Source: an uncultured Bacteroidales bacterium
GTDB lineage: Bacteria; Bacteroidota; Bacteroidia; Bacteroidales; Barnesiellaceae
Assembly: GCA_949298955.1 (NCBI GenBank)
Contig: CASFYQ010000010.1
Coordinates: 62,001-126,000 of the forward strand
Direction of reading: 5' to 3'
DNA length: 64,000 nucleotides
Below the pieces are notes generated by a model, which searched no databases, was not told the DNA's origin, and saw only the letters and a list, made by a program, of their open reading frames with translations. Below are positions 35,187 through 43,292 of this stretch, piece by piece. The position numbers were made by a program, and so were the translations under genes. Position 1 is the stretch's first letter, and every line of letters begins with the position of its first letter.

Positions 35187-38045
35187 ATGAAAAGAATTAC
35201 ATTTGCATGCGTCTTTTTTAGTTGGTGTGTATGGGCCGGGGCACAGAATATTCCCCCGTGTACGCTCGAAATTACCGATGCCGGGATTTTTGCCGATGAG
35301 TGGACTGTCATTGACAACAATCAGTCGGAAAGTCCTCAAACCTGGATTTACAGTGATGAGGGTGCGTGGTATGAACAGGATACAGGAAACGCGGCCGACG
35401 ATTGGGTCGTGTCTCCGGCCGTGACGCTCGAGGCGGGCAAGGCCTATAAAGTATCGGCCTATGTGAAGCATGCCTCTACGTTCTCTTTCGACAGCCAGAA
35501 AATTGAATTGATGATTGGCCGGGAGGCTACGGTCGAGGCGTTGTCCACCCGTTTGTTTGTCGATGGGTCGTTCCAGAGCCGTTTGTTTGTCGAGGTTTCG
35601 GGGGTATTCTCGCCCGGCGAGAGCGGCACGTATTATATCGGGTTGCATTGTTACAGCAGTGCCTACATGGGCGATCTCTATTTGCAGAAGATAGAGGTCG
35701 ATGAGGCTCCTGTCTATCCTGCACAGATTGCCGACCTGGCTGTCTCGGCGGGCGAAGAGGGTGTTTTGTCGGCTCACTTGTCGTGGACCTGGCCGACGAC
35801 CGACCAGTATGGCGGACCATTGGAGAATCTGTCGGGAGCCCGTATATACCGAGGTGACGACGAACTGGCTACCCTCGACGAGGCTACCCCGGGAGCACCG
35901 GCCGAGTGGACCGACACCTCTATCGAGCGTGCCGGGGTTTACCGCTATCGGGTGGTCGCTTACAATACCTTTGGCGATGCGCCGGGCGAAGCCGCTACGG
36001 TACCCTCGCCCTGGATAGGCAACGATACGCCTCTGGCGGTGACCAATCTCCGCGCCGAGGCCAACGGGGCAACAGTGCTTCTCACCTTCGATCCTCCGGT
36101 TGAGGGTGAGAATGGCGGTTATATCAATCCCGAGGCGATGACCTACCAGATCGAGCGCACACCGGGCGGCGTGGTAGCCGAGAGTTTCTCCGGCCCGCAG
36201 CCCTTTGTCGACGAGGTGTCCGAGTTGGGAGGCTATACCTATACCGTAACCGCTGTTTTCGATGGAGAGTCGAGCCAATCGGCCACGTCGAACCGCGTGA
36301 TTGCCGGGGGTGCGAAAGAGACTCCGTATAGCGAGACTTTCGACAGCGAGTCGGCTCTCGAACTCTTTACCGTTATCGACGGTAACAACGATGGCCGCAC
36401 CTGGTCTTATTATAAGTCGAAAGCGTTGGTGCAATATTGGGGCGGCGATGTTGCCGACGAGTGGTTCATCATGCCTCGCATGAATTTGCAGGCCGGCAAG
36501 AACTACAAGCTGATGTTTGAGGCCGGACTCGAAAATGCAGCTTCCGAGGAGCATTACAAAGACTTGCAGGTAACGATTGGCCGTCAGGCTACGGCCGAGG
36601 CTCAAACCGTGCAGTTGTATCGCGACACCATCGAGTCGGCCTTGATGGAAAAGAAAGAGGTTATCTTTACCGTAGACGAGTCGGGGGTTTATTACATCGG
36701 CTTCCATTGTCTGGGGGCTACCAGCATCTATGCCATTTTTATCGATGATATAGAGCTGGACGAGACCGCGATTGTCCCCGCCGAGGTGAGCGATCTGGTT
36801 GTTACCCCCGGCGAACAGGGTGCCCTGTCGGCGACTGTTACCTGGACCAACCCGTCGCTCTCGGCCGCAGGAACTCCGTTGCCCTTCCTGACCAAGATGG
36901 AGTTGTATCGCGGCGAGACGCTTGTCGATACCCAACTCGACCCCGAGATGGGAGCCTCTGCACGCTTTGTCGACGAGTCGATACCCTCTGCGGGGAAATA
37001 TGTGTATAAGTTGATAGGCTATGTGGGCGGAGATACCGGCGAGGCTGCTACGGTCGAGTCGGGCTGGATTGGACGAGATGTGCCCCTCTCCGTGACCGAT
37101 GTCGTCTTGACCGATGCCGACGGGCAGCCCCGCATCGATTTCAAGGCTCCCGACGGAGGTGTGAACGGCGGGTATGTCGATGTCGAGTCGTTCACCTATC
37201 GGGTCGTGCGTAATCCCGGTGACGAAATATTGACCGAGGAGTTGACCGATACCTGCTATGTCGATGCCGATAATCTCGCACTGGCACTTTACCGTTATAC
37301 GGTGACCGTCTTGTGGGACGAGGTCGAGAGCGAACCGGCCACCTCGAATGCTCTGATATTCGGCGGAGCATTGGAGTTGCCTTATGAGACCGATATGGCT
37401 ACGGACGACGAGATGGCCTTGTGGACGGTGGTCGATGCCAACAACGATGACAAAAGCTGGGTTTACACCTCGGGCGAGATGGCATATAATTCCTATTCGA
37501 CTGCCGACGACTGGCTGTTTACACCGCCATTCGAGTCTGTCAAGGGATCGCATACCCTCAAATTCCGGGCCCGGGCCAACAGTTACCGCTATCCCGAGTC
37601 GATGGAGGTAACCTTGGGTCGCGAAGCCGTGCCGGGTGAGGGGCAGCAGGTAATCGTGTCCTATCCCGAGATAAAATCGACTCTCGCCGAACTCTATTCG
37701 ACCGATTTCGAAATTCCGGACGAAGGTACATGGTACATCGGGTTCCACATTATTTCGCCCGACCCTTGGGGACTTTATCTCAACTACTGTTCGATTGAGT
37801 GCAATGTCATCTCGGGCATCGGCGCAGCCAATCAATCGGCATCTCTCTACTATCGACCCGAATCGCAATCGCTGTACTTGGGCGCGACGGGGCACCTCGA
37901 GATTGTCGATGTGCGGGGTGTGACGGTGGTTGCCCGCCAGTCGGTGAGCGGCTCGCTCGACGTGTCGCAACTTCCGGCCGGGCTTTATATTGCCCGTTGG
38001 GTGGCCGAGGGAGAAAAACCGGTACAAATCAAATTCATCAAATAA
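35187..38045 (+). CDS. Large secreted protein: choice-of-anchor-J and Fn3-like modules, T9SS-like C-terminus
   Basis: 952 residues. A signal peptide ends near residue 18 (VWAGAQ). Three choice-of-anchor/MAM-like modules repeat the pattern ...W(I/V)YSDEGAWYEQDTG...ADDWVVSPAV, ...ADEWFIMPRMNLQAGK and ...ADDWLFTPPFES. Between them are Fn3-like units (SWTWPTTDQYGG..., TWTNPSLSAAGT..., VLLTFDPPVEGENGGY). The last ~75 residues end in DVSQLPAGLYIARWVAEG and IKFIK, the form of a type A T9SS sorting domain. Probably exported to the cell surface. It is followed at 18 bases by a related protein. Confidence 0.8.
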   Translation: MKRITFACVFFSWCVWAGAQNIPPCTLEITDAGIFADEWTVIDNNQSESPQTWIYSDEGAWYEQDTGNAADDWVVSPAVTLEAGKAYKVSAYVKHASTFSFDSQKIELMIGREATVEALSTRLFVDGSFQSRLFVEVSGVFSPGESGTYYIGLHCYSSAYMGDLYLQKIEVDEAPVYPAQIADLAVSAGEEGVLSAHLSWTWPTTDQYGGPLENLSGARIYRGDDELATLDEATPGAPAEWTDTSIERAGVYRYRVVAYNTFGDAPGEAATVPSPWIGNDTPLAVTNLRAEANGATVLLTFDPPVEGENGGYINPEAMTYQIERTPGGVVAESFSGPQPFVDEVSELGGYTYTVTAVFDGESSQSATSNRVIAGGAKETPYSETFDSESALELFTVIDGNNDGRTWSYYKSKALVQYWGGDVADEWFIMPRMNLQAGKNYKLMFEAGLENAASEEHYKDLQVTIGRQATAEAQTVQLYRDTIESALMEKKEVIFTVDESGVYYIGFHCLGATSIYAIFIDDIELDETAIVPAEVSDLVVTPGEQGALSATVTWTNPSLSAAGTPLPFLTKMELYRGETLVDTQLDPEMGASARFVDESIPSAGKYVYKLIGYVGGDTGEAATVESGWIGRDVPLSVTDVVLTDADGQPRIDFKAPDGGVNGGYVDVESFTYRVVRNPGDEILTEELTDTCYVDADNLALALYRYTVTVLWDEVESEPATSNALIFGGALELPYETDMATDDEMALWTVVDANNDDKSWVYTSGEMAYNSYSTADDWLFTPPFESVKGSHTLKFRARANSYRYPESMEVTLGREAVPGEGQQVIVSYPEIKSTLAELYSTDFEIPDEGTWYIGFHIISPDPWGLYLNYCSIECNVISGIGAANQSASLYYRPESQSLYLGATGHLEIVDVRGVTVVARQSVSGSLDVSQLPAGLYIARWVAEGEKPVQIKFIK

Positions 38046-38063
38046 TTTTAATCATGTAAGTGT

Positions 38064-40406
38064 ATGAAAGGAGTTGTCGTAAACCTAATCTTGACTACTT
38101 TGCTTTGCGCTGCTGTTCCCGCAGGCGCACAGCAACAGACCAATGAGCGGGTACACAATCGGGTAGCCCCGACCGAAGTACCCTGTGTGTCGTTTGCCGG
38201 GAAACAGCCGGTACCGCATTTTCTGCGCGCGGCGGCGACCGGTTTGACGGCCGATTTCAGTTGCCAGAGTGCAGGCAGTGCCGTGACCGTGTGGGAAGAA
38301 GACTTTGACGACGGCGCGGCCGGTTGGACTCTGACCGATGCCGAGTCTTTCTCGTGGGAATTGAAAAAGATGACCGGCGACAAGAGTTTCACGGCCATCG
38401 ATTCCGATGACACGCAGTCGCTTTTTATCGAAGGGTCTTTCCGACGGTATGAGCGAGATATTGCTTCGGCTACCAGTTCGCTAATCGATGTACCGGTCAA
38501 TGCCATGTTGAAGGGATACATCGGCTTCAGCCAGAATATGGATAACTATTGTCGCCTGCATATCTCGGTGTCGACCGATGCTTTTGCCACCTCGGAGCTG
38601 CTGTGGAACAGCGGCGACGAGACCGGCGAGAAGCCTTGGCGCTGGCACGAGTTTGCCGTATCGCTTGAAAAGTATGCCGGGCGACAGGTGCAGATACGGT
38701 TCACCTATACCGCAGGCTCGGACGATGATATGAACGTGGGCGGCTATATGGGCGACTTTGCCATCGATGGGTTGCAGATAACGGGGGTGTCGGCCATCGA
38801 GCAAGTCGAGGTAACTACCGGCGAGGAGATTGCCTTTGCCGATATGTCGACCGGGAATCCCACGGCCTGGCAGTGGTCGTTCCCCGGCGGGACACCGGCG
38901 ACTTCGACCGAGCAGAATCCTCGGGTCTACTATACTCGCGACGGACTCTACGATGTGACCTTGACGGTGAGCAATGCCGACGGCAGTGACACCAAGACTC
39001 GCACGGCTTTTGTGCGAGTGACCGGCACCGCCCCCGTGGCCCGCATCTTGCCACCGGCCACTTTCCGGTACAGCGAGACGCGCCTGCCTATGGTAGCTCC
39101 GTTGGTGGGAGTGCAGTATCGCGACAACTCCACGGGCTATCCTACCTCGTGGGAATGGACTTTCGATGGGGTGAGTCCCGAGGCGTATGCACAGGAGACC
39201 TCGACCGAACAAAATCCCGTGGTGGGTTATAGCTACCGTCACCAGCAGGCCGTGGCTCTGCATGTAGAAAACGAACACGGCGGGTCGGACGATGCCCTTG
39301 ACGTATCGGTCGAGTACAGCGGTATCATTACCAACCTCGAACCGGGTGACCAGGCGGCTACCTTCGATATGGAAGATTGGGGAACTTTCCCCGGAACCAA
39401 CACCATAGGCATCACGGCCTATGCCGAGAAATTCTCCAAACCTTCGCGCCCCATACTGGTATTCGGTGCCTATGTCTATTTTGTTACGGCTTCGGCGACG
39501 AGTCTTACCGACCAAATAGCCGATGTGGGGGTACATCTCTACACCAGCGAAAACGGATTGCCGGGCAAGAAACTCGACTCGATGTGGTGGCGGGTGTTCG
39601 AGCTGGATACCCCGTCGGGGGGCACGCTCACCGGGACCGCCTTTGAGTTTAATCCCACGGTAATCGACGACGAGTTCTTCATCGTCGTGGACGGTATCCC
39701 CGAGAAGAACGACAGCGTAGATGTCTCCTTTGCCATGGCCCGGTTCCGCGACCACGGCAACACGGCCTACATGTATAAAGACAATGAGTGGGTCGATGTG
39801 AGCACCTATTTCCCGGCCGGAGCCAACCATACCTCCTACTTGATTATGCCTTCGATAGTCCATTCGGTCATGTCGCCTATCCCGACCGATCGCGGGCCGT
39901 TGGTGGTAGGTAAAGAGGCCGGTACGAGCCGATATCCTTTCTTCTCGATATACGGCTATGAGACCCCCGTCAAGAGCGATGCCGACTGGTGCCGTGTGGT
40001 AGGGAAGCCCAACGGGCTCACGCTCGACACACTGCTCATTTCGTATGACCGTCTGCCCGACGGCATTGAGGAACGGGAGGCTACCCTCACAATCAACGAC
40101 AGTATATCAACCTACGATATACGGGTGATTCAGAATGTCAACGGCATCAGTGCGGTCGAGTCGGCAGTCTCTGCGCCGATGACACTCTTGCCTTCGGTAT
40201 TCGATTGTGAAGTTGCCGTGCAACTGCCCGAAGGGGCACGCCGGTTGATGGTGTGCGACGAGAAAGGGCGTGAACTTTATCGTCGCGATTTGAACGGTGA
40301 GAAGCGGCAGGTGGCTGTCGACGCCTCGGGCTGGACCCCGGGAGTCTACCTCTTCCGGGTAGCGGGCGAGCGCGATGTCACCGTTGTCAAGGGGGTGAAA
40401 CGATAG
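38064..40406 (+). CDS. Large secreted protein: choice-of-anchor-J and PKD modules, T9SS-like C-terminus
   Basis: 780 residues. A signal peptide ends near residue 22 (PAGAQ). A choice-of-anchor-J-like domain (about 75-250: WEEDFDDGAAGWTL, FAIDGLQITG) precedes two PKD domains (ADMSTGNPTAWQWSFPGGTP and YRDNSTGYPTSWEWTFDG). Next come an unassigned beta-rich region and a type A T9SS-like tail (VDASGWTPGVYLFRVAGERDV). It probably acts with the preceding protein at the surface; no catalytic domain is visible in either. Confidence 0.8.
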   Translation: MKGVVVNLILTTLLCAAVPAGAQQQTNERVHNRVAPTEVPCVSFAGKQPVPHFLRAAATGLTADFSCQSAGSAVTVWEEDFDDGAAGWTLTDAESFSWELKKMTGDKSFTAIDSDDTQSLFIEGSFRRYERDIASATSSLIDVPVNAMLKGYIGFSQNMDNYCRLHISVSTDAFATSELLWNSGDETGEKPWRWHEFAVSLEKYAGRQVQIRFTYTAGSDDDMNVGGYMGDFAIDGLQITGVSAIEQVEVTTGEEIAFADMSTGNPTAWQWSFPGGTPATSTEQNPRVYYTRDGLYDVTLTVSNADGSDTKTRTAFVRVTGTAPVARILPPATFRYSETRLPMVAPLVGVQYRDNSTGYPTSWEWTFDGVSPEAYAQETSTEQNPVVGYSYRHQQAVALHVENEHGGSDDALDVSVEYSGIITNLEPGDQAATFDMEDWGTFPGTNTIGITAYAEKFSKPSRPILVFGAYVYFVTASATSLTDQIADVGVHLYTSENGLPGKKLDSMWWRVFELDTPSGGTLTGTAFEFNPTVIDDEFFIVVDGIPEKNDSVDVSFAMARFRDHGNTAYMYKDNEWVDVSTYFPAGANHTSYLIMPSIVHSVMSPIPTDRGPLVVGKEAGTSRYPFFSIYGYETPVKSDADWCRVVGKPNGLTLDTLLISYDRLPDGIEEREATLTINDSISTYDIRVIQNVNGISAVESAVSAPMTLLPSVFDCEVAVQLPEGARRLMVCDEKGRELYRRDLNGEKRQVAVDASGWTPGVYLFRVAGERDVTVVKGVKR

Positions 40407-40491
40407 CCGCAATCGGGAAAGGGACAGGACGGAGTGTAGTATCGTCTTGTCTTTTGAAAGAATGTCTTGGAATTTTAGTATAATGAATATC

Positions 40492-40535
40492 AGCATCGTT
40501 CGGGGTGGCAAAGACTATCCTGAACGATGCTTTTC
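40492..40535 (+). terminator. Intrinsic terminator after the T9SS-like pair
   Basis: Perfect 10-bp stem AGCATCGTTC / GAACGATGCT (40492-40501 with 40522-40531) followed by TTTC; probably bidirectional with the converging maf gene. Confidence 0.7.
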
Positions 40536-40581
40536 ATGTGGACGGATATTCCTGGATTCCGGCATCCGGTGCAGAATGACA

Positions 40582-41163
40582 TTAGAATCTCTTTAACTCG
40601 TTGTAGAGCCGTTGTATGGGCAGCCCCATCACGTTGTAATAGCTGCCGTGCAGCCCGGTCACCCCGATGTAGCCAATCCACTCCTGCACGCCGTAGGCGC
40701 CGGCTTTGTCGAGCGGGCGGTAGCGGTCGACATAGTAGTCTATTTCTCTGTCGCTGAGTGGAGCAAAATCGACCTCGGTCGATACGGCAAAGGAGACCTG
40801 TTTCTGCATCGAGGTGAGTGTCACTCCGGTGATGACCGTGTGCGTTTTGCCCGAGAGCGCCCGCAGCATGGCTTTGGCATCGGCCAAATCGTGTGGCTTG
40901 CCATATACTCTCCCGTCGAGCCATACGATGGTGTCGGCCGTGATGAGCAGCGTGTTTTCTTTCATCTGGTTGCGATAAGCAGCCGCCTTTTCCTGTGAAA
41001 TATAGAGGGGAATTTCTTCGCCCGACAGGGTGGCGGGGTACGACTCGTCCACCTCGGGGAGAGCCGTTACACGGTATTCGATGTCGAGCCCGGCCAAGAG
41101 CTCACGGCGGCGGGGCGAATTGCTCGCCAGCAGGATTTCGTATTTTTGGAGATGCGATAGCAT
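40582..41163 (-). CDS. maf: Maf family nucleoside-triphosphate pyrophosphatase
   Basis: 193 residues from ATG 41163. Maf signatures: ILLASNSPRRRELL (8-21), LPEVDES, ADTIVWLDGRVYGKP and KAGAYGVQEW. Members hydrolyse dTTP, UTP or modified nucleotides to the monophosphate (housecleaning). The YhdE-type subfamily (dTTP/UTP) is likely but not proved. Last gene of a four-gene operon. Confidence 0.93.
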   Translation of the reverse strand: MLSHLQKYEILLASNSPRRRELLAGLDIEYRVTALPEVDESYPATLSGEEIPLYISQEKAAAYRNQMKENTLLITADTIVWLDGRVYGKPHDLADAKAMLRALSGKTHTVITGVTLTSMQKQVSFAVSTEVDFAPLSDREIDYYVDRYRPLDKAGAYGVQEWIGYIGVTGLHGSYYNVMGLPIQRLYNELKRF

Positions 41164-41195
41164 GTTCGATTGTTTTTTTTGTGGGGTACAGATGA

Positions 41196-41720
41196 TTACC
41201 AGCCGAAAGCCCTCTTGTCGGCCATCCATTTGCCTTGGGCGCGCAATACCTGTTCGATGATGTCGCGGCCGCAGCCTTGACCACCGCAGAGGGGCGAGAT
41301 GTAGCGGGCAATTTGTTTGATCTCGGGGGCGGCATCGGCCGGGCAGGCCGGTAGACCGGCCGCCCGCATTACCTCGTAGTCGGGAATGTCGTCGCCCATG
41401 TACATCACCTCGTCGGCTTGCAGGCCGCACTCGGCGAGCCATTGCTCAAAGACGGTGATTTTCACGGCCGCCCCCATGTAGACGTGCGAGAGGCCCAGCC
41501 CTTCGAAGCGTTTGCGCACGGCCTCGGTGCGGCCGCCGGTGATGATGGCCACGGGGTAGCCCAGCTTGGCGGCCAGTTGCAAGGCATATCCGTCTTTGAT
41601 GTTAATCACGCGCATGGGCTCGCCCGAGGGGTGCAGGGGTATGGAGTCGGACGAGAGTACACCGTCCACGTCGAAAGCAAAGGCTTTTATCCGGGTGAGA
41701 TCGAAATCGGTTCGGCTCAT
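41196..41720 (-). CDS. kdsC: 3-deoxy-D-manno-octulosonate-8-phosphate phosphatase (KdsC-type HAD)
   Basis: 174 residues. HAD motif [13 protein letters not shown] (Asp nucleophile), motif [13 protein letters not shown], Lys in [10 protein letters not shown], motif [14 protein letters not shown]. Small tetrameric C0-type HAD. KdsC removes phosphate from KDO-8-P in LPS core synthesis. The paralogous branch includes neuraminate phosphatases, but the operon gives no sign of that pathway. Lies between maf and DUF2520. Confidence 0.9.
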   Translation of the reverse strand: MSRTDFDLTRIKAFAFDVDGVLSSDSIPLHPSGEPMRVINIKDGYALQLAAKLGYPVAIITGGRTEAVRKRFEGLGLSHVYMGAAVKITVFEQWLAECGLQADEVMYMGDDIPDYEVMRAAGLPACPADAAPEIKQIARYISPLCGGQGCGRDIIEQVLRAQGKWMADKRAFGW

Positions 41721-41731
41721 AATATTACAAG

Positions 41732-42502
41732 TTATTCGGGGTTATGGGTTTCGTGAATACTGCGGCTCATAAGGCTGTAAATCTCGCGCAGGGTAGGGTC
41801 GTCGAGCAGCGCCTCCTGCTTGGCGATGATGTTGCGGTCGTATCGGATAGCAGGGCCTGTCTGGGCGTCGAAAGGCGGCATGTCGGCCGCTTTGTCGGCC
41901 GTCTCGCGAATGAGGGGCAGCATCGCCTCGAAAGGGAGGCCGTGCTCCTGCAAAATGCGGTCGCACAAGGTGTAGAGGTGGTTGGTAAAGTTGCAGGCGA
42001 AGACGGCAGCCAGGTGCAGATATTTGCGTTGCTCCGAATCGGCCCGATAGACTTTGCCCGACAGGCGGGCGGCCAAATCGTGCAACAGGCGGGTGTCGTC
42101 CTCGCTGTTGGCCTCGATGAAGAAAGGAATGTTGTCGAACCCGACCTCGCGCTCTTTGCTGAAAGTCTGCATGGGGTAGAACACTCCGTAGCGAGCCGCA
42201 TAGGGACGGAACACCTCACGGTCTACACTGCCCGCCGTGTGTACCCACAGCCCGTCGTTGGCCGGCATGCAGGAAAGCAAATCGGGCAGAACCGAATCCT
42301 TCACGGCAAAGATGTAGAGGTCGCCGTCGGTAGGGAGTTGGGCCAGGTCGGTCGTGTAGTCGGTGTGGTGCAGCCGTTCGCTCAGCCGCCGGGCCGACTC
42401 GTCGGTACGGCTATATATGCAGGCCGGTGCGAGCCCCTTCTTCTGCAATGCCAGAGCCAGCTGCGTAGCCAGGTTGCCGGCGCCGATAAGGATAATCTTC
42501 AT
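41732..42502 (-). CDS. Rossmann-like and DUF2520 domain protein
   Basis: 256 residues from ATG 42502, directly giving the nucleotide-binding start [19 protein letters not shown] (GxGNxA). The middle (VHTAGSVD..., [14 protein letters not shown]) and the helical C-terminal DUF2520 ([17 protein letters not shown]) match a family related to NADP-dependent oxidoreductases such as ProC and 3-hydroxyisobutyrate dehydrogenase. Substrate unknown. 11 bases from each neighbour in the operon. Confidence 0.88.
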   Translation of the reverse strand: MKIILIGAGNLATQLALALQKKGLAPACIYSRTDESARRLSERLHHTDYTTDLAQLPTDGDLYIFAVKDSVLPDLLSCMPANDGLWVHTAGSVDREVFRPYAARYGVFYPMQTFSKEREVGFDNIPFFIEANSEDDTRLLHDLAARLSGKVYRADSEQRKYLHLAAVFACNFTNHLYTLCDRILQEHGLPFEAMLPLIRETADKAADMPPFDAQTGPAIRYDRNIIAKQEALLDDPTLREIYSLMSRSIHETHNPE

Positions 42503-42513
42503 ATCGTCTCCGT

Positions 42514-43044
42514 TTATTCCCATTTACCGATGTGAACCTTTTCCCACAGCATCTTCTCCTCGTCGAAGGGTTTGCGCTCCTCGTCCTTGTGGCCGATGGA
42601 GAGAATGCAGAGCACGCCCATCGTCTCGGGTATTCCCAGAATTTCGCGCACGATGTCTTCGGCCGGTTCGTCCATGGCGCCGAATCGGTTGCGCACCTGA
42701 ATCCAGCAACTGCCCAGTCCCAGGTCGGCCGCTTGCAGTTGCATGAGAACGGCTGCAATCGAGGCGTCCTCGACCCAGGTGTCGGTGAGGGTCATGTCGG
42801 CCGTCACGACGATAGCCAGCGCAGCACCTTCGATGGGCTTTGCTCCGGCCGTCTTGCAGGCTGCCAGGCGGGCCAGCACCTCTTTATCCTCGACGGCGAT
42901 AAACTCCCAGGGGGTGCAGCGTTTCGACGAAGGGGCGAGCAGTCCCGCTTCGAGAATCAGTTTTACCGAGTCGGGCGACAGCGGCTGGTCGGTATACTTG
43001 CGAATGCTTCGGCGATGAATCAACAGGTCGTGCAGACTATTCAT
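42514..43044 (-). CDS. Nitroreductase family protein
   Basis: 176 residues, FMN-dependent nitroreductase fold. N-terminal FMN-phosphate contact HRRSIRKY (11-18), LLAPSSKRCTPWEF (34-47), and the C-terminal GIPETMGVLCILSIGHKDEE. Such dimeric enzymes reduce nitroaromatics, quinones or flavins with NAD(P)H. The first gene of the operon leading to DUF2520, kdsC and maf; a -7 box lies ~105 bases upstream. Confidence 0.9.
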   Translation of the reverse strand: MNSLHDLLIHRRSIRKYTDQPLSPDSVKLILEAGLLAPSSKRCTPWEFIAVEDKEVLARLAACKTAGAKPIEGAALAIVVTADMTLTDTWVEDASIAAVLMQLQAADLGLGSCWIQVRNRFGAMDEPAEDIVREILGIPETMGVLCILSIGHKDEERKPFDEEKMLWEKVHIGKWE

Positions 43045-43148
43045 AAGGGTAATGGTTTTAGGGTTGATGTTTCTGTTTCTGTCGGAGCCGGTTCCCGCCC
43101 GGCAGTGCCGAGGAGGCCGAAGCCACAGGCGGGCAACTCTTCCAGAAA

Positions 43149-43156
43149 CAAAGATA
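43149..43156 (-). promoter_or_regulatory. -7 box for the nitroreductase-DUF2520-kdsC-maf operon
   Basis: TATCTTTG on the minus strand, 105 bases before the nitroreductase start. Confidence 0.5.
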
Positions 43157-43292
43157 CAAAACCTTATTCTACTGTGGCGAATCTGCGAAAACTTTTTTCA
43201 ATACTTTTCGGCGGGCCATATACTGAACGGCACTTTTTCTCGTTTAATAAATGTGCCTTTGCCAAAGGGGGCACGGTGTGTACAAGACTCTG

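Noticed and set aside
35061..38027. 988-residue open frame on the minus strand
   Set aside because: Fully antisense to the 952-residue secreted protein, which has a signal peptide, repeated modules and a sorting tail; the antisense product shows no domain and arises from codon bias.
38481..39863. 460-residue open frame on the minus strand
   Set aside because: Antisense to the PKD-domain protein; composition rich in Arg/Gly/His, no recognisable fold.
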